In this document: piece after piece, positions 4,990 through 12,810 of the stretch | Layout of the letters: every line of letters starts with the position of its first letter | Position numbering within the stretch: position 1 is the first letter of the stretch | Source of the DNA: Streptomycetales bacterium | Lineage (GTDB): Bacteria; Actinomycetota; Actinomycetes; Prado026 | Direction of reading: 5' to 3' | DNA: 17,150 nt | Assembly: GCA_025361995.1 (NCBI GenBank) | Contig: JANYIP010000394.1 | Location: 1 to 17,150, forward strand | Made by a program: the position numbers and the translations under genes | The notes under the pieces: generated by a model | What the model was told of the DNA's origin: nothing | The model's input: the letters and a program-made list of their open reading frames with translations, nothing else | Database searches by the model: none

Positions 4990-7092
4990 ATGGTCACCGA
5001 GTCAGCAGGTGAGCTCTGGGACGTTCTGGCGACACGCCTCGACTGGGCCCAGCGGCGCCCCCGCCTCGCCGAGGACATCGAGGTGGGCGCGGAGCAGGTG
5101 ATCCGCGGCGGCTCGTACGTCATGGTCGCGAACCCGCGCGACCTCGTGTACTTCCGGCTCACCGCGGCCGAAGCCGGGCTGCTGCCCCGGCTCGACGGCC
5201 GTCGGACCGTCGCCGACCTCGTAGTCGAGGAGCTGGACGCCGACGGCGAGCTCGACCTCGCGGGAGTCGTCGACCTGGTCGCAGCCCTCGAGGACGGCGG
5301 CTTCCTGGACACCCGGGTGATCGATGTCGAGGCGGCGCTGGACCGGGCCCTGTTCCCGCCGACCTGGCGCACCCGGATCGCTTCCTTCGCATCGACGCTG
5401 TCCGTGCAGTGGTCCGGGGCAGAGGCGATGGTGCAGTTCCTCTACCGGCACGTCCTGCGGCACGTCTTCACCAGGGTGGGCCTGATCCTCTCCGCCCTGG
5501 TGTGCATCGCTGGTGTGGCCGCGTTCATCGGCGTCGCGATCCGGGGCGGCAACCACCTCACGAACCGGCACCTCGGGGTCGCCTTCGCCGTGCTGTTCTT
5601 CCTCGACCTGCTCATCATCTTCATCCACGAGCTGGGCCACGCTGCGGTGCTCGTGCACTACGGGCGACGGGTCAAGTCGGCCGGGTTCCGCATCTACTTC
5701 GGGTCGCCGACGTTCTTCATCGAGGCCTCCGACGGGCTGATGCTGCCGCGACGGCAGCGCATCGTGCAGGCGGCGGCCGGACCCGGCGTCGAGATGGTCG
5801 GCACGTCCATCGCCACGATCCTGCTGTGGTCCTTCCCGTCCGGGCCGGCTGCCCAGACGCTCTACCAGTTCGTGGTGATCAACTCGTTCGTACTGTTCCT
5901 GAACGTGGTCCCGCTGCTCGAGCTGGACGGCTACTGGATCCTGGCGGACTGGCTGCGGATGCCCGACCTCCGCCCGGACGCGCTCTCCTTCGTGCGCCGC
6001 GAGATGTGGGGCAAGCTGCTGCGCCGCGAACGGTTCACCCGAGGCGAGGTCGGCCTGGCGGTGTACGGGGTCGTGGGGATCGGGTTCACCCTCTTCTGCT
6101 TCTGGTCGGCCTGGTACTTCTGGCGGCGGGTGTTCGGCAGCACCTTCGCCGCGATGATCGCGGCCGGGCCGCTGGGCTGGGCCGGGCTGGCCGTGCTCGT
6201 GCTGCTGCTGGGCGGGCCGGCGATCCGGGGCCTGGTGACGGCGCTTGTCGGGATCGCCGACGCGGTGCGGCGGCGCTGGCGGGCGGCCCGGTTCCGGGCC
6301 CAGTCCCGCTGGCGGGTCGAGGCCGCGGAGCTCATCGACGCGTCCGCGGTCTTCGGCGACCTGCCGGTCGAGGTCCTGAACGACCTCGCCGGCCGGGTAC
6401 GTCTGCAGCCCGTCGGGCAGCGGCAGGTGGTGTTCCGGCAGGGCGAGCGGGCCGACGCGGCCTACGTCGTACGGGCCGGCAGCCTGGAGGTCGTCGAACA
6501 GGACGCGGACGGAGTCCCGCTGCGGCGGCTGCGCACGCTGGCCCGCGGAGACACGTTCGGCGAGCTCGCACTGCTCGAGGCCAGCACCCGGACGGCGACC
6601 GTACGAGCCCTGACCGCCGTCGACCTCTTCGTCCTGGACAAGAGCACCGTGGACCGACTGCTGGCCGACATCGCCCGGGTCCCGACCCTGGTGACGAGCC
6701 TGCAGCAGTACGCCGACCTCGTGGCCCTGCCGCCCTTCGCGCACCTCGACCCGGTCGCGATCGCAGCGCTCGCCGCCCACGGAAGCTGGGTGCTGGCGGG
6801 GCCGGGCGAGGTGATCGTGGCGCAGGGCGAGGCGGGGGACGCGTTCTACGTCGTTCAGGCCGGACAGCTCGACGTCGCCGAATCCGGGCGCCGGGTGCGT
6901 ACGCTCGCGCCAGGAGCCCACTTCGGGGAGGTCGCGTTGCTGCTCGACACCGCACGGACGGCGACGGTCGCAGCGACCACCCCGGCCCGGCTGTTCCGCC
7001 TCGACCGGGTCGGCTTCGACGCGCTTCTCGCCGACGAGTTCCGCCGCGGGCGACTCAGCAGCCACGCTCCGCAGCGGTTCTGGGACCACTGA
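4990..7092 (+). CDS. PqqD-like / M50 membrane metalloprotease / double cNMP-binding fusion protein
   Basis: The protein has 700 residues. Residues about 24-108 resemble a PqqD-like winged-helix domain (VIRGGSYVMVANPRDLVYFRL, DGRRTVADLV), the fold used as a RiPP recognition element. Residues about 160-410 form a multi-helix M50 protease with the zinc motif HELGH (213-217) and a second metal-ligand motif LDGYW (312-316). Two cyclic-nucleotide-binding domains follow, about 450-565 and 575-685. They have phosphate-binding cassettes FGELALL...RTA (523-536) and FGEVALL...RTA (645-658), so both look competent for cAMP or cGMP. Start ATG 4990 is fixed by GGGAGGAG 8 nt upstream. The likely role is membrane cleavage or export-linked maturation of a peptide or membrane substrate, gated by cNMP; the adjacent basic peptide is the candidate substrate. 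The domains are visible; the function is inferred. Confidence 0.85.
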   Translation: MVTESAGELWDVLATRLDWAQRRPRLAEDIEVGAEQVIRGGSYVMVANPRDLVYFRLTAAEAGLLPRLDGRRTVADLVVEELDADGELDLAGVVDLVAALEDGGFLDTRVIDVEAALDRALFPPTWRTRIASFASTLSVQWSGAEAMVQFLYRHVLRHVFTRVGLILSALVCIAGVAAFIGVAIRGGNHLTNRHLGVAFAVLFFLDLLIIFIHELGHAAVLVHYGRRVKSAGFRIYFGSPTFFIEASDGLMLPRRQRIVQAAAGPGVEMVGTSIATILLWSFPSGPAAQTLYQFVVINSFVLFLNVVPLLELDGYWILADWLRMPDLRPDALSFVRREMWGKLLRRERFTRGEVGLAVYGVVGIGFTLFCFWSAWYFWRRVFGSTFAAMIAAGPLGWAGLAVLVLLLGGPAIRGLVTALVGIADAVRRRWRAARFRAQSRWRVEAAELIDASAVFGDLPVEVLNDLAGRVRLQPVGQRQVVFRQGERADAAYVVRAGSLEVVEQDADGVPLRRLRTLARGDTFGELALLEASTRTATVRALTAVDLFVLDKSTVDRLLADIARVPTLVTSLQQYADLVALPPFAHLDPVAIAALAAHGSWVLAGPGEVIVAQGEAGDAFYVVQAGQLDVAESGRRVRTLAPGAHFGEVALLLDTARTATVAATTPARLFRLDRVGFDALLADEFRRGRLSSHAPQRFWDH

Positions 7093-7096
7093 GGAT

Positions 7097-7309
7097 ATGG
7101 ACTGCTTCCACTGCCGGCGTACGGCCGTCGGCGTCTGCAAGTTCTGCGGGCGTGGCATCTGCGAGAACCACCTCCAGGCCAAGCCGTTCATCCTCGCCCT
7201 GCACGACATCGGCGGCCAGACGCAGGCGCTCGTCGTCGATGATGCGCTGTTCTGCGGCACCTGCCACCCGCGTCCGCACCCGGTGCCGCTTCCCGAGCTC
7301 GACACCTGA
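7097..7309 (+). CDS. Small Cys/His zinc-binding-type protein
   Basis: The 70-residue protein has a clear metal-ligand pattern: C3xxC6, C14xxC17, C22xxH25, then C53xxC56-H57 and H61, enough for two zinc sites of B-box or zinc-ribbon type. The segment CKFCGRGICENH is typical of small zinc fingers that serve as adaptor or docking modules. It starts 4 bp after the protease stop, with the GAGGA that overlaps the protease stop codon as ribosome binding site, and it is followed 9 bp later by the CRP-like gene. Tight packing implies one transcript and a shared job, perhaps as a partner of the protease or regulator. No catalytic function can be read from the sequence. Confidence 0.8.
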   Translation: MDCFHCRRTAVGVCKFCGRGICENHLQAKPFILALHDIGGQTQALVVDDALFCGTCHPRPHPVPLPELDT

Positions 7310-7318
7310 GCGACGGCG

Positions 7319-7975
7319 ATGGAGTGGCGGCTGCTCAGCGGCCTGGAGCCGGCTGACCTGCGACGCGTCGTCGAGGCGGCACGACGTCATCACTTCGCCA
7401 CCGCGGAGACCATTTTCGGTGCAGGCGACCGGGGCACGTCGCTGCACCTGATCGAGTCCGGCCGGGTGGCCATCAGGGTCCCGACCCCGGACGGCGAGGT
7501 CGCCACCTTGACCATCGCCGGTGCGGGTGACGCCTTCGGGGAGATGGCGCTGCTGCGCCGCTCCTCGCTCCGAAGCGCCTCGGCGGTCGCACTCGAACCG
7601 ACGGTCACGATCTCGCTGGAGCGCGAGGCCTTCCGCCAGCTGTGCCGGCAGCACCCGCAGGTGGAGCGGCTGCTCGTCAGCGTGCTCGCCGAACGAGTGG
7701 ACCGGCTATCGGGTCACCTCGTCGAAGCTCTCTACCTCTCGGTGGACAAGCGGGTGGTCCGCCGACTCCTCGAGCTCTGCCGGGTGTACGGGGCTCCGGG
7801 AGCCACCACCGTCGTGGTCCCGCTGCGCCAGGAAGACCTCGCCGGACTCGCGGGCACGACGCGGCCGACGGTGAACACGCTGCTGCGGAGGCTGCAGGAG
7901 GAAGGGATGGTCGCCCTGTCCCGCGGCCGGGTCGAGGTGCTCGACCTGCCCGCCCTGGCCCGCGCCGGCCGTTAG
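7319..7975 (+). CDS. CRP/FNR-family transcriptional regulator
   Basis: The 218-residue protein has an N-terminal cyclic-nucleotide-binding beta-roll (about 5-115) with the cassette FGEMALL (73-79) and RSAS (85-88), a dimerisation helix (about 115-140), and a C-terminal winged helix-turn-helix with LRQEDLAGLAGTTRPTVNTL (169-188). The retained Glu and Arg suggest real cAMP or cGMP binding; there is no Cys cluster of the FNR type. It ends a probable operon with the peptide, protease and zinc-protein genes, so it may regulate that operon or the adjacent ppk. No clear TGTGA-N6-TCACA palindrome was found upstream of the peptide gene. It is not the general GlxR/Crp by context, although sequence alone cannot exclude this. 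Confidence 0.9.
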   Translation: MEWRLLSGLEPADLRRVVEAARRHHFATAETIFGAGDRGTSLHLIESGRVAIRVPTPDGEVATLTIAGAGDAFGEMALLRRSSLRSASAVALEPTVTISLEREAFRQLCRQHPQVERLLVSVLAERVDRLSGHLVEALYLSVDKRVVRRLLELCRVYGAPGATTVVVPLRQEDLAGLAGTTRPTVNTLLRRLQEEGMVALSRGRVEVLDLPALARAGR

Positions 7976-8018
7976 CAGCCGCACCGGGTCGACCTCCATG
8001 GTCAGGTCGGCCATGCTT

Positions 8019-8038
8019 GTTCACCTTCGGGTGTCACC
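8019..8038 (+). promoter_or_regulatory. Possible PhoP half-sites upstream of ppk
   Basis: GTTCACC (8019-8025) and TGTCACC (8032-8038) lie just before the ppk start. They resemble actinobacterial PHO-box units but are spaced 13 nt rather than the usual 11 and sit very close to the start codon. Pho control of ppk is known in Streptomyces. Binding here is uncertain. Confidence 0.3.
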
Positions 8039-8046
8039 ATGGGGGC

Positions 8047-10146
8047 ATGACCGCCGAGCCGCTGACCGAGACCTCTGACGAGACCGTGCCGCCCGAACGG
8101 TTCCTCGATCGCGAGCTCTCCTGGCTCGCCTTCAACCTGCGGGTGCTCGAGCTCGCCGAGGACATCGAGATCCCACTGCTGGAACGGGCCAAGTTCCTGG
8201 CGATCTTCGGCAGCAACCTGGACGAGTTCTACATGGTGCGGGTGGCCGGCCTGAAGCGGCGGATCGCCACCGGCATCGCGGTCCGGGCTGCCAGTGGCGG
8301 CCTGCCCCGCGAGGTGCACGAGGCCATCCTGCGAAGGACCCGCGAGCTGATGGCCCGGCACGCCCGGTGCTTCGGCGACGACGTCCTGCCCGCCCTCGCC
8401 AAGGAGGGCATCGAGATCCTGCGCTGGAGCGAGCTCACGGACGACGAGCAGGCCAGGGCCGGGAAGCTCTTCGACGAGAGCGTCTTCCCCGTCTTGACCC
8501 CGCTCGCGGTGGACCCGGCACACCCGTTCCCGTACATCTCGGGACTCTCGCTCAACCTCGCCGTCGTCGTACGCAACCCGTTGACTGACGGCGAGCACTT
8601 CGCCCGGGTCAAGGTGCCGCCGATACTGCAGCGGTTCCACGCCCTCGGTGAGCAGCGCTTCGTCCCGCTCGAGGACATCATCGCGGCGCACCTCGACAAG
8701 CTTTTCCCCGGTATGGACGTCCTGCAGCACCACACCTTCCGGGTCACCAGGAACGAGGACGTCGAGGTCGAGGAGGACGACGCCGAGAACCTGTTGCAGG
8801 CCATGGAGCGCGAGCTGATGCGACGGCGGTTCGGCCCGCCGGTCCGCCTCGAGGTCGAGGAGACCGTCGACCCGCACGTGCTCGACCTGCTGGTCCGCGA
8901 GCTCGGCATCACGGCCAACGAAGTGTTCGCGCTGCCCGGTCCACTGGACCTGACTGGGCTGATGGGGCTGCTGGACCTCGACCGTCCTGAGCTCAAGGAC
9001 CCGCCGTTCCTGCCGCGCACCAGCCGTGAGCTGACCGAGGTCGAGTCGGCGACTGCCACCGACATCTTCGCTGCCGTCCGCGACCACGACGTCCTGCTGC
9101 ACCACCCGTACGACTCGTTCTCGACGTCCGTGCAGGCGTTCCTGGAGCAGGCCGCCGCCGACCCCAACGTGCTGGCCATCAAGCAGACCCTCTACCGCAC
9201 GAGCATCGACTCGCCGATCGTGGACGCCTTGATCGACGCCGCCGAGGCCGGCAAGCAGGTCCTGGTGCTGGTCGAGATCAAGGCCCGCTTCGACGAGGGC
9301 GCCAACATCAAGAGGGCCCGCAAGCTCGAGGAGGCCGGCTGCCACGTGGTCTACGGGCTGGTCGGGCTCAAGACGCACTGCAAGCTCAGCATGGTGGTGC
9401 GGCAGGAGAAGGACGGCATCCGGCGGTACGCCCACATCGGCACCGGCAACTACCACCCCAAGACTGCGCGGCTGTACGAGGATCTCGGCCTGCTCACCGC
9501 CGACCCGGCCGTCGGGGCCGACGTGGCCAACCTCTTCAACGTGCTCTCCGGCTACTCGATGAACACCGAGTACGCCCGCTTCCTGGTCGCCCCGAACTCG
9601 GTCCGTACCGGGCTGGTCGCGCGGATCGACCGCGAGGTCGAGCGGCACGAGGCCGGCCACCCGGCGGCGATCCGCTTCAAGGTCAACTCCCTGGTGGACG
9701 AGGAGATCATCCACGCGCTGCACCGCGCCTCGATGGCCGGCGTCCCGGTCAGCCTGTGGATCCGTGGGATCTGCGGTCTGCGTCCCGGCGTCCCCGGTCT
9801 GTCGGACAACATCGAGGTCCGCTCGATCATGGGCCGCTTCCTCGAGCACTCGCGGCTCTACGCGTTCGGGGTCGGGCCGACCACCGAGATCTGGATCGGC
9901 AGCGCCGACCTGATGCACCGCAACCTCGACCGCCGGGTCGAGGCCCTCGTCCGGATCGGTGCCCAGCACCACATCGACGAGCTGAACGCACTGCTCGACC
10001 TCGGCTTCGACCCGGGGACCGCGTCCTGGCACCTGCACGAGGACGGCACCTGGATCAGGCACCACAAGGACGCGGACGGCGAGCCGCTGCTGGACATCCA
10101 GGCGCACCTCATCTCGCTGCACCAGTGGCGTCGAGGGCTCGTGTGA
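8047..10146 (+). CDS. ppk: Polyphosphate kinase
   Basis: PPK1 reversibly transfers the gamma phosphate of ATP to inorganic polyphosphate, generally in association with the membrane or as a soluble tetramer. The 699-residue product has the family's full length and order: N-terminal domain (FLDRELSWLAFNLRVLELAE), head domain, and two C-terminal catalytic domains. The autophosphorylated histidine corresponds to His463 in RYAHIGTGNYHPKTARLYED, and the second catalytic histidine to His624 in IGSADLMHRNLDRRVEA. KTHCKLSMVVR is also conserved. ATG 8047 gives the expected N-terminus though the ribosome binding site is weak. Its stop overlaps the CYTH-CHAD start by four bases. It lies 71 bp downstream of the CRP-like gene. 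Confidence 0.97.
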   Translation: MTAEPLTETSDETVPPERFLDRELSWLAFNLRVLELAEDIEIPLLERAKFLAIFGSNLDEFYMVRVAGLKRRIATGIAVRAASGGLPREVHEAILRRTRELMARHARCFGDDVLPALAKEGIEILRWSELTDDEQARAGKLFDESVFPVLTPLAVDPAHPFPYISGLSLNLAVVVRNPLTDGEHFARVKVPPILQRFHALGEQRFVPLEDIIAAHLDKLFPGMDVLQHHTFRVTRNEDVEVEEDDAENLLQAMERELMRRRFGPPVRLEVEETVDPHVLDLLVRELGITANEVFALPGPLDLTGLMGLLDLDRPELKDPPFLPRTSRELTEVESATATDIFAAVRDHDVLLHHPYDSFSTSVQAFLEQAAADPNVLAIKQTLYRTSIDSPIVDALIDAAEAGKQVLVLVEIKARFDEGANIKRARKLEEAGCHVVYGLVGLKTHCKLSMVVRQEKDGIRRYAHIGTGNYHPKTARLYEDLGLLTADPAVGADVANLFNVLSGYSMNTEYARFLVAPNSVRTGLVARIDREVERHEAGHPAAIRFKVNSLVDEEIIHALHRASMAGVPVSLWIRGICGLRPGVPGLSDNIEVRSIMGRFLEHSRLYAFGVGPTTEIWIGSADLMHRNLDRRVEALVRIGAQHHIDELNALLDLGFDPGTASWHLHEDGTWIRHHKDADGEPLLDIQAHLISLHQWRRGLV

Positions 10147-11759
10147 AAGAAGGCGGTGCGAAGCAGGCGCGCACACCGCAGACGTACCGGGAGGTGGAGC
10201 GCAAGCTGCGGGTCCCGGCGCTGTACCGCCTCCCGGACCTTTCCTCCGCAAGCTCCGACGGCCCGGTCGCCAGGGTCGACCCGCACCCGCTGCTCACACT
10301 GACCGCAACCTACTACGACACCGGCGACCTGCGGCTGGCCCGGGAACGGGTGACCCTGCGCCGGCGCGAGGGCGGCGGTGACGACGGCTGGCACCTCAAG
10401 CTCCCCGCCGACGACGGCGCCGCCGACGCGCGGGACGAGATCAGGCTCCCGCTCGACGACGCCACGACCCCGCCGACCGAGCTGTTGTCGCTCGTGCTCG
10501 GCCTGACCCGCGGCCAGCCGGTCGAGGCGGTGGCGACGTTGCGTACCGAACGCTCGCCGAGCGACCTCCTAGCCGCCGACGGGCGGGTCATCGCCGAGCT
10601 CACCGACGACTCAGTGTCTGTCCTCGACGGGACGCTCGTGGCTGGCCAGTTCCGAGAGCTCGAGGTCGAGACCCGCGACGGCACCGCCGCCGAGATCGAC
10701 GCTGTGGTCGCCGCGCTAGTGGGCAGCGGCGCGATCGAGGGCGGCCTGCCGTCCAAGGTCGTGCGCGCCCTCGGGCCGGCCGCCGCAGCGCCCACGGACG
10801 TCGCCAAGCCGCGCGGGGTCCGGCTCGAGGACCCCGCCGGGGAGGCGCTCACCGCGCACCTGGCCCGGCACACCCGGGTGCTGATCGACCAGGACCTGCG
10901 CCGCCGCCGCGACCTGCCCGACGCCGTCCACCAGGTACGGGTCGCCGCCCGCCGCCTGCGCAGCGGGCTGAAGGTCTTCGGCCCCCTGGTCGACCAGGAG
11001 TGGGCCGACGGGCTGCGTACCGAGCTCGCCTGGATCGCCGCCGAGCTGGGCGAGGTGCGCGACCGCGAGGTGCTCGAGGAACGCTTGCTCCGCGACCTGG
11101 CCGCACTGCCGTCGGCCTCGACCGGCGACGGCGGCACGGGCACCGCCGGCATCGACCGGACCGACACGCGCGACATCTCCGCCGCGATGTCCGTCGTCCG
11201 CCGCGACTTCGACGAGGCGCGCGTCAGGGCCCAGGCCGAGGTCGACGCCGCGATGTCGTCGCCGCGCTTCCTCGCCCTGCTCGACGCGCTGGTCGAGGCC
11301 GCGAACACACCGCAGCTGACAGCGGCGGCCGCTGGGCGCTGCGAGGTGGCCCTTCCGCCGCTGGTCGCGAAGGCGTGGCGTCGTCTCGCCCGCGAGGCGG
11401 ACCGGCTCGAGCTCGACGGGACCGACGACAGCTGGCACGAGGTACGCATCTCCGGCAAGCGCGCGCGCTACGCCGTCGAGGCGCTGGTTCCCGTCTTCGG
11501 CGAGCCGGCCCGCGAGTTCGCAAAGAACCTCGAACGGATCACCGAGCTGCTCGGCGAGCACCAGGACGCAGTGATCGCCGCCGACACCGCCCGGCGGCTG
11601 TCCGGCGGGCGCCGTGTCACCGGCGCCACCGGGTTCGTCCTCGGGCTGCTCCACGAGTCCGAGCGCGCGGCCGCCCAGGCGACCCGGCACGAGTTCGCCG
11701 CCGTGTGGCCGGACGTGTCCCGACGCCGCCGGCGCAGCTGGCTCGGACCCGCGGCGTAG
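10143..11759 (+). CDS. CYTH and CHAD domain protein
   Basis: The 538-residue protein has an N-terminal CYTH domain (about 14-215) with the signature ExExK (Glu17, Glu19, Lys21) and a C-terminal helical CHAD domain (about 234-525). The CHAD core motifs are HQVRVAARRLRS (His263) and WHEVRISGKRARYAVE (His432). CYTH domains hydrolyse or bind triphosphates, and CHAD domains bind polyphosphate through conserved basic and His residues. Overlap with ppk (GTGA) and a GAGGG ribosome binding site just upstream support translational coupling and a role in polyphosphate turnover or localisation. Whether the CYTH part is catalytically active cannot be judged by eye. Confidence 0.92.
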   Translation: MKEGGAKQARTPQTYREVERKLRVPALYRLPDLSSASSDGPVARVDPHPLLTLTATYYDTGDLRLARERVTLRRREGGGDDGWHLKLPADDGAADARDEIRLPLDDATTPPTELLSLVLGLTRGQPVEAVATLRTERSPSDLLAADGRVIAELTDDSVSVLDGTLVAGQFRELEVETRDGTAAEIDAVVAALVGSGAIEGGLPSKVVRALGPAAAAPTDVAKPRGVRLEDPAGEALTAHLARHTRVLIDQDLRRRRDLPDAVHQVRVAARRLRSGLKVFGPLVDQEWADGLRTELAWIAAELGEVRDREVLEERLLRDLAALPSASTGDGGTGTAGIDRTDTRDISAAMSVVRRDFDEARVRAQAEVDAAMSSPRFLALLDALVEAANTPQLTAAAAGRCEVALPPLVAKAWRRLAREADRLELDGTDDSWHEVRISGKRARYAVEALVPVFGEPAREFAKNLERITELLGEHQDAVIAADTARRLSGGRRVTGATGFVLGLLHESERAAAQATRHEFAAVWPDVSRRRRRSWLGPAA

Positions 11760-11762
11760 CCG

Positions 11763-12701
11763 GTGGCGCCCGACCCGGTGATCCGCGCGGCCGGTGCCGT
11801 GCTGTGGCGGCGCGGCGAGCCGACCGGCGGCAGCAGCAGCAGCAGCGAGACTGCCCGGCTGGAGTTCGCCCTCGTCCACCGGCCGGCCCGACAGGACTGG
11901 AGCCTGCCCAAGGGCAAGCTGGAGGCCGGGGAGCATGCCGTCAGCGCTGCCGTGCGCGAGGTCCAGGAGGAGACCGGCTACGCCGTCGCCCTGGGCCGAC
12001 CCCTGACGACGCTGCGGTACCTGGTCGAGGGCCAGCGCAAGCAGGTGCGCTACTGGTCGGCGCAGGTGTCCCGCGAGACCCCGCAGCCGGTACGCAGCGC
12101 CGACCCGGCGGAGATCGACGACGTCAGCTGGCTGCCGTACGAGCAGGCCCGGGCTCGGCTCACGTACCCGCACGACGCCCGACTGCTGCGCGAGGTCGCG
12201 AAGGCGCCCTTCGACACAGTTCCGCTGGTCCTGCTGCGCCACTGCAAGGCCGTCAAGCGAGCGGCCTGGGACGGCACGCACGACCACGCCCGACCGCTGG
12301 AAGGTCGCGGGATCGGCCAGGCCCGACGGCTCGTCCCGATGCTCGCCGCCTTCGGAGTGAACCGCCTCATCAGCTCGGACGCGACCCGCTGCCGGGACAC
12401 CGTGCTGCCGTTCGCCCGCGAACACTCCCTCGAGGTCGAGGACGAGCCGCTGCTGTCGGAGGAGGGCCACACCAGCTCCCGAGGGCATACCCGCCGGCTC
12501 GCCCGAGAGCTGATGGCCGACCCAGCCGCCCTGGTGATCTGCAGCCACCGCCCGGTGCTGCCCGACCTGCTGGCCGAGACCCTGGCGGGGTGGCACGGGG
12601 CGGCGCCGCTCCCGCTCGGGCCCGGCGCGTTCCTCGTGCTGCACCGCGATCTGAGCGGGCACCGGCCCCGTGTCGTCGCGGTCGAGCGGCACCGGCCCTG
12701 A
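11763..12701 (+). CDS. mutT1: MutT1-type Nudix hydrolase fused to a histidine phosphatase domain
   Basis: The 312-residue protein starts with a Nudix domain whose box is complete: G51, E57, R65-E66, E69-E70 and G72 (GKLEAGEHAVSAAVREVQEE). The C-terminal half is a SixA-like histidine phosphatase with the catalytic RH pair at 159-160 (LLRHCKAV) and a second His in ICSHRP. Mycobacterial MutT1 has this two-domain build and hydrolyses 8-oxo-dGTP and diadenosine polyphosphates, and it lies next to ppk there too. Start GTG 11763 is 3 bp after the CHAD stop, so it belongs to the ppk operon. A run of five AGC codons (11832-11846) gives a Ser-rich loop before the Nudix core. Confidence 0.9.
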   Translation: MAPDPVIRAAGAVLWRRGEPTGGSSSSSETARLEFALVHRPARQDWSLPKGKLEAGEHAVSAAVREVQEETGYAVALGRPLTTLRYLVEGQRKQVRYWSAQVSRETPQPVRSADPAEIDDVSWLPYEQARARLTYPHDARLLREVAKAPFDTVPLVLLRHCKAVKRAAWDGTHDHARPLEGRGIGQARRLVPMLAAFGVNRLISSDATRCRDTVLPFAREHSLEVEDEPLLSEEGHTSSRGHTRRLARELMADPAALVICSHRPVLPDLLAETLAGWHGAAPLPLGPGAFLVLHRDLSGHRPRVVAVERHRP

Positions 12702-12706
12702 TCCTC

Positions 12707-12801
12707 GTTCACCTGCCGGGGCTCCGGCGTCCCCGGTCCCGTCGCCGTGTCGCGTTCCGCCGTTCACCTTGCGTTCACCCAGGCCAGGGAGTCCGGTCAC
12801 C
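12707..12801 (+). promoter_or_regulatory. PHO boxes upstream of pstS
   Basis: GTTCACC occurs at 12762-12768 and 12773-12779, exactly 11 nt apart, which is the PhoP direct-repeat unit of actinobacteria. GGTCACC at 12795-12801 is two further periods away (22 nt), and another GTTCACC at 12707-12713 is 55 nt (five periods) upstream, so all four are on the same helical face. The site is followed by a -10 element and pstS. PhoP activation under phosphate limitation is the expected control. Confidence 0.85.
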
Positions 12802-12810
12802 TCCGCCGCC

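Noticed and set aside
4635..5012. 125-codon plus-strand frame overlapping the basic peptide and the hairpin
   Set aside because: It runs out of frame through the well-initiated peptide gene and into the protease start, and it lacks a ribosome binding site.
6031..6039. GTTCACCC within the protease coding sequence
   Set aside because: It is a single unit inside coding DNA with no 11-nt partner and no promoter, so it is likely a chance match.
5002..7305. 767-codon open frame on the minus strand opposite the protease gene
   Set aside because: It has low-complexity, Arg/Gln/Asp/Gly-rich composition without domains, and it mirrors a well-supported plus-strand gene. Long antisense frames are expected at this GC content.
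8039..8050. Three-codon ORF (ATG GGG GCA TGA) overlapping the ppk start
   Set aside because: It is too short to support as more than coincidence, and no ribosome binding site is seen.
8002..10251. 749-codon minus-strand open frame opposite ppk
   Set aside because: It is a shadow of ppk codon bias; it has no recognisable motif and no plausible ribosome binding site.
11832..11846. Five tandem AGC triplets as a phase-variation tract
   Set aside because: Slippage of a triplet would keep the frame and only change a Ser loop, so it is no credible switch.
10716..12800. 694-codon minus-strand open frame across the CHAD and mutT1 genes
   Set aside because: It spans two genuine plus-strand genes and reads as compositionally biased noise.
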